A model generated the notes under the pieces. The model had not been told where the DNA came from, searched no databases, and saw only the letters and a list, made by a program, of their open reading frames with translations. Shown piece after piece: positions 35,413 to 45,040 of a stretch of 64,000 nt of DNA (positions are counted from its first letter, which is position 1; every line of letters starts with the position of its first letter). Both the position numbers and the translations under genes were made by a program. The DNA is from Gimesia chilikensis (GTDB taxonomy: Bacteria > Planctomycetota > Planctomycetia > Planctomycetales > Planctomycetaceae): positions 606,846 through 670,845 of the forward strand of contig NZ_VTSR01000007.1 of NCBI RefSeq assembly GCF_008329715.1. Reading direction: 5' to 3'.

Positions 35413-37686
35413 TTAACGTCTGCGTCTTTTGGTTGGCTGGTCCAGAATCTGGTCCAGCTCACTGGAAGCAAATACCTGATCAAGCACAATCATACCTGGT
35501 TCCATTGAATCCCCCCTTACGTTTCGAACGGGCTCCTGTCCGGGATGTTGATGGTCTCGCTTCGCCATGAGATGCTCCTGATCTCCTCTTCTCTCATGAT
35601 GTTGATCGCGATCCTGGTGATCAATAATACTGACATCTACTTCTACTCCACCGGCCACCGCGATCGTATCATTCGCGTCCATTCCCTGAAGCACAATGCG
35701 CTCCAGTCCAGTGTACTCAATCTGAAGACCGGAAATGTCTAGAGAACTTGCATTCACCGTAATCGAATCACTCTGATTTGTTCCTTTCACTACTAAAGTG
35801 TCAGTCTGGCTTCTACCAGATTCCACGACCATTCCACCCGGCAATAGAGAACTTGAAAGATTAGCGATGGTGATCTGTTGCGATTCGCGACGGCTGCTGT
35901 TGAGCATTAATCGTTCTATCCCTTCCAGTGACTGACTGCTGATCACCTTCTGAGTTTTATTATCGACCACTTCCAGATTACCGTTTCGCTCACGAATCGT
36001 CACATGCTTGCGGCCTGCATCTGCGAGGTCAATCTGCAAAACGGAGGGGGCGAAGAACACATGATCCTGTAGACCAGACACCTCCGAATTCCGTTCGATC
36101 ACATCGGCGAGTGTCGTCTCGTGTATTTCTTTCAGCACATCACCAGAAAAGATATTCTGATACCAGAAACGATCGCCGTCCCGCAGTCTCTGGAACTGAT
36201 CGACGATGATAGAGGTGAACGTCTCCCCCATACTCGAACCCGGTAGATGATCTTCAGCCAGTCCCCCGACCCAGAGATCGATATTATCAACCGTACCGTA
36301 CAGGGCCTCCAGTTTTGCTGCCACTTCTGGATCTGAACTGATATCTGAGAAACTCTGCACTGCTTCCAGGCCCAAAGCAACCCTGGTCGCGTTATAGTCA
36401 GCCAGCCCGTGGTCTCGCCCACGCTGAATATTTAACGATGCCAGATCGAAACCGCCGGATCCGGGAGGTCCAAACAAAAAGTTTCGCACATCATCCACGA
36501 CTTGATTATCAATTTCCTGTGCCAGGTTAACTGAGGCGCCTCGTAACAGGGAATCAATCCCATTGGCTTCCAGTTCTCCGGGGTTAAAGAAGGCATTGAC
36601 CAGCGAGATATTTCCCTCGGCAGCAACATCCCCATTTGCATCTAACCGCAGCAGTTCAGACGACAGCATCGTGTGACCATAACGGTAGGCGGCATTGGAA
36701 AACTCGTTCGCGATACTGGGATCGACGCTGGAATCGTATCCCATGTACTTACTGATAACACCATCGCCGAACAAAGCAGGTAGATACTCATTAAACGTGA
36801 TCGCCTGCAATTCACCGATTACTATCTGCCGCGCCTGCTGATACAGTTCTTCATCGGTCAGGTCAGGATTTTCCAGCGACAGTTCAGTTGCGGCTCGATT
36901 GTGTTCACGTACCCAGAGAGTATGCATTGATGTCAGGGCCACGTTTTCATTAGCACGAATATCACCCGCCAGAAAGAAACCATTATCTCCGTACGGCAAT
37001 AGATCTCCATCACTGGTTTTCAGCTGCCCCCCACTGAAAGTCCTCAATTGGTCCGCCAGTTCTGCGTCGGACCCATAGATCATTGACCCGTCAATAAAAG
37101 CTGTAATCTGATTGATTTGCTGACGTACGCCGTTTTCGTCCTCTTCAAAGGCACTCCGATTCAGGCTGATGACATCATCTCCAGAGCCGTCTGGATCAAA
37201 GTAGGGGTCACCTGTCGGAACCTCGATTGGAAATGCTTCCAACGGGTCACCATATTCATCATGAGCTACTTCAGTCAGAGTGATATCGTGATCAATAAAC
37301 TGTCCCCAAACCCAGAAGAGGTCAGTCAGATAACGGGCATTTGTCTGGGAAGTTTCAGCCGCTGCGATCACATTACTGATTTCCCGAGCGCTCGGCCTGT
37401 CTTCTCCCGCGGGAGTTGACAGACCATCGCCGTAAGCGGCTTCGGCCAGTCGAATCAGTTGTGTCCTGGTACTGCCCAGTTCCGGGTTGTCGATATTATT
37501 ACCCGTACCGTCGATCGACGCATATTCGGGGGTTGTATCCGACATTGAGTTTTGATGATTGGCAGGTTCTGTTATGAGTGAATTTGTAGCGGACAAAAGT
37601 TGACGGGTTTCAAGGTGCTCGACGACTGAGATATGAGAGGAGAGTCGAGAAGCCTTGCGTTGATGATTGGTTTTGCGAAAGAGCAT
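35413..37686 (-). CDS. Animal-type haem peroxidase with planctomycete LEPR-like signal
   Basis: A 757-residue protein. Residues 25-33 (LETRQLLSA) match the planctomycete LEPR-RxLL N-terminal signal. The peroxidase domain has the distal His in FWVWGQFIDHD (H133), the distal Arg region WVREHNR (R260) and the proximal His in YRYGHTMLSSELL (H338). INQITAFIDGSMIYGSD and NIQRGRDHGLADYN are also typical of the An_peroxidase family. After the catalytic domain come beta-rich repeats and a tail rich in His, Asp and Arg. AGGAG lies eight bases before the start. It is probably surface-exported; the substrate (halide or phenol) is unknown. Confidence 0.9.
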   Translation of the reverse strand: MLFRKTNHQRKASRLSSHISVVEHLETRQLLSATNSLITEPANHQNSMSDTTPEYASIDGTGNNIDNPELGSTRTQLIRLAEAAYGDGLSTPAGEDRPSAREISNVIAAAETSQTNARYLTDLFWVWGQFIDHDITLTEVAHDEYGDPLEAFPIEVPTGDPYFDPDGSGDDVISLNRSAFEEDENGVRQQINQITAFIDGSMIYGSDAELADQLRTFSGGQLKTSDGDLLPYGDNGFFLAGDIRANENVALTSMHTLWVREHNRAATELSLENPDLTDEELYQQARQIVIGELQAITFNEYLPALFGDGVISKYMGYDSSVDPSIANEFSNAAYRYGHTMLSSELLRLDANGDVAAEGNISLVNAFFNPGELEANGIDSLLRGASVNLAQEIDNQVVDDVRNFLFGPPGSGGFDLASLNIQRGRDHGLADYNATRVALGLEAVQSFSDISSDPEVAAKLEALYGTVDNIDLWVGGLAEDHLPGSSMGETFTSIIVDQFQRLRDGDRFWYQNIFSGDVLKEIHETTLADVIERNSEVSGLQDHVFFAPSVLQIDLADAGRKHVTIRERNGNLEVVDNKTQKVISSQSLEGIERLMLNSSRRESQQITIANLSSSLLPGGMVVESGRSQTDTLVVKGTNQSDSITVNASSLDISGLQIEYTGLERIVLQGMDANDTIAVAGGVEVDVSIIDHQDRDQHHERRGDQEHLMAKRDHQHPGQEPVRNVRGDSMEPGMIVLDQVFASSELDQILDQPTKRRRR

Positions 37687-38159
37687 GATGGGATCTCCTG
37701 AAGCGCGAGGTTACCGGCGCACAGTTCGAACGAACGGTGCTACACCAGCCACCAGGCGCGTGGTTGTTTTTTGTATTGACGAAGGCCCGCCCTACAAAAA
37801 AGTTGATCAACCGGACGGCTCAAGACCTCGAGTCGTCCTTTCAGAGTCTCTAAGAAATAAACGTAAACCCGCCGCGGAAATCCACCGTTTTTGACAATAT
37901 TTTTTTGTTGCCTGGAGTACGAGTCGAAGACAAGTCTGAAGTAACTGAGTGAGAGTGCTTTTATCGACGGTGACATTCATCAGAGAAATTCAGTCTGTTC
38001 ACAGAAAATTCACACATGGTCACTGCGATGTTCTGGAACCGGTCGTTTATAATCAGCTTACAGACAGGGACACTTCTGATTGCAGATGATGCCTGTTTTG
38101 AATACTTCTGATTCTCCCGCCCACCCGGTAACTCGCTCACTCGTTAGGATTCTCCCTGC
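37687..38159. other. Divergent intergenic region
   Basis: This 473-base stretch separates the peroxidase gene and the metallohydrolase gene. It must hold both promoters. I see AT-rich patches near 37898-37912 but no convincing promoter pair, operator or conserved frame. Confidence 0.4.
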
Positions 38160-40178
38160 ATGGACCTCTCCCGTCATAAACCATTCATTCTATTGACCGT
38201 CTGCATCACTGCCATTTTTACCAGCGAACTCCTCTCCGCTGAACCGCCTCTAGTCATTGATGCCAAGTCGCATCAGGTTGAGGGGAAAAAGGTTTATGAG
38301 ACAGCTTTCTCTGCTCACGCCAATCCGACTGAATTTACTTTGCTGTTCGATCTGAAGCTACAGAAACAAAGCTCCGGTAGATACTGGAACGTCTTCATCA
38401 ACGACCAGGACCTGGGGCGCCTTGAAGCAAACACCCGCCAGATTGACGCTGATAAAAAGGCAGACGGTTTTCAGCGGGTCGGCTATACGGTTCCAGCAGA
38501 GGTTCTGAAAACGGGTGAAAACACCCTGAAAATTACCGGCAAAGGCCAACCTGCCGTTTTACGAAACTTCGTTTTGGATCCACGTCCTCTGAAGCAGGCG
38601 TTGCAACTGGGAGCCGTGAACGTAAAGGTCCAGACACCGGAAGGTCAGCCTGTCCCCGCACGGCTGACAATTGTGAATGCATCTGGTGAACTGTCCCACC
38701 TCTATAATGCCAGTCAGCCGACGACTGCGGTCCGTCCCGGGATTCTTTATACCCTGGGCACTGGGGATACATTTGAGTTACCCCCGGGAAAGTATACGCT
38801 GTACGCCACGCGAGGCATGGAATGGGGATACGATAAACAGTCGATCGTCGTAAATTACGATCAGCCCCAGTCACATACTATGGTCATTTCACGTGAAGTA
38901 GACACCACTGGATTTATTGCCTGTGACAGCCATATCCATACCTTACCCGGCAGCGGTCACGGTAATGCCACATTCGAAGAACGCATGATCACAATTGCCG
39001 GCGAAGGAATCGAAGTCGCTGTGGCCACCGATCACAATCATATTTCGGACTACCGCCCGTTTCAGAAATCAACGGGAACGCAGTCTCACTTCCATGCGAT
39101 TTCGGGTGATGAAGTCACAACCCGCAATGGACATTTTACAGCATTTCCCTTTGATCCGGACAAGGCCGTCCCCGGTGGCGTCAAGGGACGTAATCCCCTG
39201 TTTCTGGAGAATGATAACTGGAGTGAGCTGATCGCCGACATGCGTCTCAAAGGAGCCGAGGTGATTATCCTGAATCATCCATACTGGCCCAGTATTCCGG
39301 ATGGTCCATTCGGTCGGTTTCGTTTCAATCGACGCACGGGGAACCGGGGTGAGGGACCTGAATTCAACTTCAACGGTTATGAAGTTGTTCAGCCTGCAAA
39401 TAAAATCCCCGATTTTTTCTATGCCCTGGAAGACTGGATGTCGCTGTTGAACCGTGGTTCCAAACTGACTGCTGTCGGCGCAACGGATTCCCACACTGTG
39501 AATGATCCGGTGGGACAGGCTCGGACATACCTGAAAAGTACAACTGACAAAGTCTCTGAGATCGTTCCCCGAGAGGTGTATGATGCTTTCACACAGGGGC
39601 GGGCCGTGGCATCAGCAGGTATCTTTGCAGACCTGAAACTGCAGGGACAGTATCAGATGGGAGACCTGGTACCTGTGAATGCCATCCACGCTGATAAAAA
39701 AACAGGTTCAAAGCTGACCGCAACGTTACGAGTCGCTTCCCCATCGTGGGTTCAGCCGCGCGAAGCAATGATCTATGTGAATGGAAAACAGGTTGCTCAC
39801 CAGACCATCAAGGCGAAATCAAACCAGCCTACTGATCAGATGCTCACATTTTCACTGGAACAGCCTCCTCACGACGCCTATGTCGTTGCGTTTGTACTGG
39901 GAGATGGCATTACCCTGCCCGGCTGGACAACTTATGGCAAGGCTTCTCAGGCAATCACCAATCCCATTTTCCTGGATGTGGACGGCGATGGAAAATACAG
40001 CGCACCACGCGAGACGGCCCAAAGACTGATAGCGAAATCTCAAAAAGAGGACGGTTCCTTCTCTCCGGCTCAACGAAAAGCGCTGCTTGATTCATCTGCG
40101 GTTAAGGCTGATGCAGCCGTCCTGCTGCATGTCGAGGACCTGCTCAATCAAGCGACAACCAACGATAAAAATGAATAA
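38160..40178 (+). CDS. CehA/McbA-like PHP-domain metallohydrolase
   Basis: A 672-residue exported protein with a signal peptide ending near LLSAEP (residue 28). The first 240 residues are beta-rich carbohydrate-binding-like modules. The PHP metal-binding core follows: DSHIHT (H258, H260), VATDHNHISD, SGDEVTTRNGHF, NHPYWPS and GATDSHT. These are the metal ligands of the CehA/McbA phosphoesterase-like group, whose members act on phosphoesters or related bonds. The stop is 18 bases from that of a convergent esterase gene. Natural substrate unknown. Confidence 0.85.
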   Translation: MDLSRHKPFILLTVCITAIFTSELLSAEPPLVIDAKSHQVEGKKVYETAFSAHANPTEFTLLFDLKLQKQSSGRYWNVFINDQDLGRLEANTRQIDADKKADGFQRVGYTVPAEVLKTGENTLKITGKGQPAVLRNFVLDPRPLKQALQLGAVNVKVQTPEGQPVPARLTIVNASGELSHLYNASQPTTAVRPGILYTLGTGDTFELPPGKYTLYATRGMEWGYDKQSIVVNYDQPQSHTMVISREVDTTGFIACDSHIHTLPGSGHGNATFEERMITIAGEGIEVAVATDHNHISDYRPFQKSTGTQSHFHAISGDEVTTRNGHFTAFPFDPDKAVPGGVKGRNPLFLENDNWSELIADMRLKGAEVIILNHPYWPSIPDGPFGRFRFNRRTGNRGEGPEFNFNGYEVVQPANKIPDFFYALEDWMSLLNRGSKLTAVGATDSHTVNDPVGQARTYLKSTTDKVSEIVPREVYDAFTQGRAVASAGIFADLKLQGQYQMGDLVPVNAIHADKKTGSKLTATLRVASPSWVQPREAMIYVNGKQVAHQTIKAKSNQPTDQMLTFSLEQPPHDAYVVAFVLGDGITLPGWTTYGKASQAITNPIFLDVDGDGKYSAPRETAQRLIAKSQKEDGSFSPAQRKALLDSSAVKADAAVLLHVEDLLNQATTNDKNE

Positions 40179-40196
40179 ATCGCAGACCTGATAGAT

Positions 40197-42566
40197 TTAC
40201 TCAGACTTTCCGGGAACCGGCCAGTCAAGATGCTGGTGCAGGAAATCATAAGCGCCCTGTTCGTGGATCGCGTGCGGACCTTTGATCCATTCAATCGTGG
40301 TTCGATCACCGATGCCCAATTGCGCCTGATACAGGAAGCGTACCTTGGCATATTCCTGGGCGACCCGGTCATCTGGTTCGACTCCGTCAAAGTGACCGCG
40401 TTCAACCATGAAAGGCCGAGGACAGATCAAGGCTGCCATTTCCGCATAGTTGAAGGTCCTCCCCAGATTCCATTCGAAGATTTCATACTCCCCTTTGTTG
40501 ACATAGCTGTACCGCAGGGACCGTTGATCGGTGGCAGCATTTTTCCAGACCCATTCTCCAAAATCAGCTGAGCAGATCGAGAGTGCATAATTATCAACGA
40601 GAGGCGGTATCCGCATGGCTGATTTTCCACCATAGGAAATCCCATAAAAGCCGATCCGGCTGCCATCAACGAAGGGCTGGGCCCTGAGCCAGTCCGTAAT
40701 CTGCTGATGCTGCGGAACCGCGATGGAGAACAGTGTCCGACCTATCGACTGCGCCTTAAACTGCAGGGTCCGAAAACGATCGAACAGGATATACGGGTTC
40801 TGAGGAGCAAACGTAATAAAGCCCCGTTCCGCCAGATGGGTTGAGAAAGATTTGTAAGCCCTATACTTTTCTTCTCCCACCGTATGCCGAGGTCGTCCTT
40901 CCAGACCATGCTGGGTCACGACGACCGGACGTTTCTCGGAACCATCCAGCTTAAGATCTTTGGGAAGTGTGAGGATTCCATAAGCAGTCACATCAGGGAA
41001 CACATCCATTTCCACCTGATAGCTGACGGTCTTTGGTCCTTCCTGATATTTGCGAGTCCGGGCATTAGCGGGCAGCAGTTTCAGAGCAAATTCGCCCACA
41101 ACGTCTTTCTTGAAGATGTCCCGGTAAGGTTCAACCGTTTTGTTAAATTCCTCTAAAGAGCCTGTCTTGAGGTTCTTCATGAATTCAATACGTGACTCAT
41201 AAGCCAGTTGCAGCAACCGCTGATTGTGTCTCTCAATTTCCGCCAATTGCCTGTCATGTCGCTGTGCTGAGTGCGATCGCGTTTTCAACTCGACTGGTTT
41301 CACTTCAGTAGAGAGTGTCGCATCATCATCCAGGCTGGAAATCAATGCCTGCAGCGTTTTGTCACCAATAGCCTCATTCGCTTCAATCAATGTGAGACAG
41401 GGAGTTTCAGTCTTCAAATCAGCCACAAACTGACGGGCACGTGCGAATTCATCCTGGACCTCTAGTTTACTGGGGACGAGTAGTTTTGCTGGTTTTCCCT
41501 TCATTTTGGGATAGTGATCGTCAATGACCTCCAGATTCCCCTCTGCGGTCGTGCGATAACCGTATTCTGGACAGGTTCCATTCTCGATAATCAATGAGCG
41601 AGGTGCCACCAGACTGGCAATCTCTGCATCGCCCAGAGAATTGAGTAAGCCAAATACATTGCGGTCCGCTGGTTCCTGCCAGAGATTTTCCCGGGGGCCA
41701 AAATAACCACAGACGGCAGCGACATTAATTTCGGAGTCCAACGCAGCCGCGTAGAGAGCTAGTCGCCCCCCTTCTCCCCAGCCGAGGATACCTAGAGAAC
41801 GAGATGAGTCCTCGCTGGTCTGCTTGAGCAGCTTTACGCCTGCCTGGATTTTCTGAACTTCATAACCTGCCAGGGTTCGTCCCAGTTCGAACGCAGCCCG
41901 ATGAAGCCATTCCCGCTGACTCAGATTCCATTGGTTGAGTTCACGATTGATCAAAGTCGGAATCAGCACGCGAAATCCGGAGCGTGCCAACTGCTGAGCA
42001 TAGCTGCCTCCGGGCTGTTTTGAGAAGATCAGGTCTTCCGGTGTCTGGTCCGCCTCAGGCACTGCGATAATGTCTCCGTGGATCTTTCCAGTGGGAACCA
42101 GCAGTAACCCGGCTCCCTGCAGATCATCGAGAACGGGCCAGGTCACTTCATAAATAGCAAAGTCATTTGCGATTTTTTGAGGAGCAGTCTCCAGATAAGC
42201 AAAACGACCTGAAACCAGCGGATCTGACAGCCCCAGGATTCTTATCAGCTCCTGTTTCTGAGGGGCGATGGACTTTTCATATGCAACAGGTGAACTTAAA
42301 TCGCGTTGCCAGGTCTCGGCTCGACTCTCCGCCGCCAAAGCGATCTGTTTTAACAGGAACCGATCGATGCCTTCTATCAGCTTGGCGCTCAGATCCCCCT
42401 GATCAGTTAACTGCTTCGTGCCTGGCAAAGGGCTTTGATCGGGAGCCGCTTTCAGAACTGCCCACGGTGGTGCATCCTCCGCATGTAGCTCCAACGGGCT
42501 TAGATTCAACATCAGACTGACCTGCAGGGCCAGTACCAGGAAAGCGGGCAGGTTCAGTCGATTCAT
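40197..42566 (-). CDS. Exported protein with two alpha/beta-hydrolase domains
   Basis: A 789-residue protein with a signal peptide (LVLALQVSLMLNLSPLELHA). The C-terminal hydrolase domain has a good nucleophile elbow, GISYGGKS near residue 643, and a late His (WIKGPHAIHEQGAY). It resembles acetyl-xylan-esterase or dienelactone-hydrolase-like enzymes. The N-terminal half has the same fold pattern, but its elbow reads GWGEGG near residue 260, lacking the Ser. It is probably a duplicated hydrolase with one dead domain. It lies beside sulfatase and polysaccharide genes, so removal of acetyl or other ester groups is a fair guess. Confidence 0.75.
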   Translation of the reverse strand: MNRLNLPAFLVLALQVSLMLNLSPLELHAEDAPPWAVLKAAPDQSPLPGTKQLTDQGDLSAKLIEGIDRFLLKQIALAAESRAETWQRDLSSPVAYEKSIAPQKQELIRILGLSDPLVSGRFAYLETAPQKIANDFAIYEVTWPVLDDLQGAGLLLVPTGKIHGDIIAVPEADQTPEDLIFSKQPGGSYAQQLARSGFRVLIPTLINRELNQWNLSQREWLHRAAFELGRTLAGYEVQKIQAGVKLLKQTSEDSSRSLGILGWGEGGRLALYAAALDSEINVAAVCGYFGPRENLWQEPADRNVFGLLNSLGDAEIASLVAPRSLIIENGTCPEYGYRTTAEGNLEVIDDHYPKMKGKPAKLLVPSKLEVQDEFARARQFVADLKTETPCLTLIEANEAIGDKTLQALISSLDDDATLSTEVKPVELKTRSHSAQRHDRQLAEIERHNQRLLQLAYESRIEFMKNLKTGSLEEFNKTVEPYRDIFKKDVVGEFALKLLPANARTRKYQEGPKTVSYQVEMDVFPDVTAYGILTLPKDLKLDGSEKRPVVVTQHGLEGRPRHTVGEEKYRAYKSFSTHLAERGFITFAPQNPYILFDRFRTLQFKAQSIGRTLFSIAVPQHQQITDWLRAQPFVDGSRIGFYGISYGGKSAMRIPPLVDNYALSICSADFGEWVWKNAATDQRSLRYSYVNKGEYEIFEWNLGRTFNYAEMAALICPRPFMVERGHFDGVEPDDRVAQEYAKVRFLYQAQLGIGDRTTIEWIKGPHAIHEQGAYDFLHQHLDWPVPGKSE

Positions 42567-42682
42567 GATCGTCCTTTGTTGAGAGTCAGAGTGGTCTATC
42601 TCAAGATATTTTCATTCAGCAATCGCATGTGTAGCTACAGACGGTCTTCGAGAAGGACGATCCGCCACAATGCACTGGTATT

Positions 42683-43741
42683 CTAGGCAGGTTGTTTTTC
42701 GGTCATGCGATAAACGCGTGCTGCCCCATCTGAGTGGGCAACAGCCAGGTGCCTGCCATCCTGGAACAGGTCCAATCCCCGGGCTGCCGTTGAAAGCTTC
42801 ATGGTGTGGAAGAACTCTTCTTCACCCGGCTTTCTGAACCAGAGTTCGCCTTTACCGCTCCGATTGGCACCAGCGCCAATCAGGAAGTTCTCCGGATGAA
42901 AACGTACCCCCCAGGCGATTCCCTGGAATGTTTTATCGGGCTTAAGCTGTGCTTTGGCTTTACCAGACTTCCAGTCAAACAACATGATGATGGGATCCTG
43001 GACCCCTGCAAAGGAGTTCACAACTTTCGTAATCCCCGCACTGGCCAGTTCACTACCATCGAGACTGAATTTGAAATCGCGGGCGCCGCCCATGTCTGCG
43101 GCAAATTTCTTGTCGTATCCTGTCATGACGCCGGCATCGATACTGCGGACTTTCTTACCGGTCTTTAAATCCCAGACGTAAATGGTGCCCATCAGATCCT
43201 GAGAGGCCAGCTGTTGACCATCCGGATGGAAATCGACTGCATAGACGTGTCGTTCGTGTCCGGCAAAGGTATGCAGCAGCTTGCCATCACTGAGGTTCCA
43301 GACTTTCACGAGTAGATCATTTCCACACGTTGCCAGTTTGGTCTGGTCGGGCGATATCCGGACCCAGCGAGCCGAGCCCTGATGTGCCTGTATGCTCAGT
43401 GCTGGTTTGGGTTCTGCATCCGCCAGATTCCAGGCTTTAATCTCTCCTCCCCAACAGGCCGAGTAGAGAGTTTTTCCATCTCGGGAAAAATCAAAACAGC
43501 GCACCCAACTGGTATGTCCTTTGAGCGTTCTCTGATCTTTGGTCTTTAAATTCCAGACCTGAATTTCCAGATCTTCAGCCCCCGCCACCAGGTGTGTTCC
43601 GGTGGGATCGACCTTGCAGGAGGTTAGTGGGAATTTATGCTTGAACTCAGCCGTCTGGTGCGTCAACACCGGATCGACGACGTTGTAGTCAATAACTGGT
43701 TTGGTGGCAACAAGTGGTTCGGTGGTCTGTTGCGGCTTCAT
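42683..43741 (-). CDS. WD40-repeat protein
   Basis: 352 residues with about six WD40-type blades (GHTSWVRCFDFSRDGKTLYS, AHQGSARWVRISPDQTKLAT, GHERHVYAVDFHPDGQQLAS), each ending in a VW(N/D)L-like strand. No signal peptide is visible. Its ATG overlaps the DUF1501 stop codon (ATGA), so translation is coupled. The DUF1549/1553, DUF1501 and WD40 combination recurs in planctomycetes, but its role is unknown. Confidence 0.88.
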   Translation of the reverse strand: MKPQQTTEPLVATKPVIDYNVVDPVLTHQTAEFKHKFPLTSCKVDPTGTHLVAGAEDLEIQVWNLKTKDQRTLKGHTSWVRCFDFSRDGKTLYSACWGGEIKAWNLADAEPKPALSIQAHQGSARWVRISPDQTKLATCGNDLLVKVWNLSDGKLLHTFAGHERHVYAVDFHPDGQQLASQDLMGTIYVWDLKTGKKVRSIDAGVMTGYDKKFAADMGGARDFKFSLDGSELASAGITKVVNSFAGVQDPIIMLFDWKSGKAKAQLKPDKTFQGIAWGVRFHPENFLIGAGANRSGKGELWFRKPGEEEFFHTMKLSTAARGLDLFQDGRHLAVAHSDGAARVYRMTEKQPA

Positions 43742-44997
43742 GCTAACAACTCCTTAATGGGTTGTGTGGTGGGATCACCGATGGGAATTGAACGTCCGCC
43801 GATCTCATGGTCGCGGGTCGAATCAATGCCCAGTGCCTGCAGATAGGTATGAAACAGGTGACCGGCGTCGACTTCTCGATCTGCGACGGCAGTCCCTTTT
43901 TCGTTGGTCTTACCAATAATGGCTCCCGGCTGAACACCACAACCTCCCAGGGCAATCGACCACGCGGTTCCCCAGTGATCACGTCCGTAGCGGACGTTGA
44001 TTTTCGGGGTTCGGCCGAATTCGGAATAGACCATCACCAGCGTACTCTCCAGCATACCTCGCTCATGGAGATCATCGAGCAGCATGGAAAATGTTTTGTC
44101 GAATTCCCCGAGCTGCTCAAGATGGAAATTAAAATTCTCGGCATGAGAATCGTAACCATGATGGGTCACTTTGACACAGGTGGCATTATTCTCCAGGAGT
44201 TTTCTTGCCAGGAGGCAGTTCCGACCGAAATCATGTTTGCCGTAGCGTTCGAGGTCTTTGGCGTCAGGCGTTTTCTCGAAGAACGACTTGCGGGCCATCA
44301 ATTTGGAAGCCTGCTGAAACGAAGCATCGAAGGTTTCTGTCTGTGCCTTACGGCGTCCCTGTCGAAACTGATGGTTGAACTGCTGCCGGAGTTGGAGGCG
44401 GCGTGTGTTTGCGGTCGCGTTCAGGTTTTTGGGTAATCCCAGATTCTGAGGCGGTTTGACCCCTTCAAATTTAAGCTGGGCATGCTGTGCTCCCAGGAAA
44501 GCAGCCGTTGCGTCGTTCAGTCCTCTAGTAGAGATATGTATATAGCCCGGTAGTTCGCTGTTTGCAGGAGCCAGATACTTTGAAGCGATCGAACCGATAT
44601 AGGGATACTCGCCGGCCCGCCTCCCCTTCTCCATAAACAGGCGTCCCTGCGAATGGTCGTTCGTCTTAATATTAATGCTGCGAACGATAGAGAGCAGATG
44701 CATTCTCTGAGCAGTGTGAGGCAGCAATTCAGAAATATGCATGCCTGGAACTGAAGTCGGAATCGCACGAAACGGCCCACCAAATTCGGTTCCCGGTTTC
44801 GGATCCCAGGATTCCAGTTGGCTGACGCCCCCCTGAAGATACACCTGCAGAATCCGTTTATGCTGACTTTTCACAGTTGCGGCGTGTGCAGACAGATCCG
44901 AGAGCCCCAGGCAGACAGCACCACCAGCGGCCCCAGCCAGGAATTGTCGCCGGGCAATCTGGTGATCCAGAGAATGGCATCCTTGATTGCGTTTCAT
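43738..44997 (-). CDS. DUF1501 protein, Tat-exported
   Basis: A 419-residue protein with a twin-arginine signal (ARRQFLAGAAGGAVCLG). The body belongs to DUF1501, a sulfatase-like or alkaline-phosphatase-fold family: LQVYLQGGVSQLESWDPKPG near residue 50, SINIKTNDHSQGRLFM, KVTHHGYDSHAENF and MVYSEFGRTPKIN. The gene lies between DUF1549/1553 and WD40 genes on the same strand, the standard planctomycete arrangement. Confidence 0.92.
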   Translation of the reverse strand: MKRNQGCHSLDHQIARRQFLAGAAGGAVCLGLSDLSAHAATVKSQHKRILQVYLQGGVSQLESWDPKPGTEFGGPFRAIPTSVPGMHISELLPHTAQRMHLLSIVRSINIKTNDHSQGRLFMEKGRRAGEYPYIGSIASKYLAPANSELPGYIHISTRGLNDATAAFLGAQHAQLKFEGVKPPQNLGLPKNLNATANTRRLQLRQQFNHQFRQGRRKAQTETFDASFQQASKLMARKSFFEKTPDAKDLERYGKHDFGRNCLLARKLLENNATCVKVTHHGYDSHAENFNFHLEQLGEFDKTFSMLLDDLHERGMLESTLVMVYSEFGRTPKINVRYGRDHWGTAWSIALGGCGVQPGAIIGKTNEKGTAVADREVDAGHLFHTYLQALGIDSTRDHEIGGRSIPIGDPTTQPIKELLA

Positions 44998-45040
44998 ACT
45001 ATGTCCTTTTGCCTCTCAGTGAGAAACTCAGGTGATGGGT

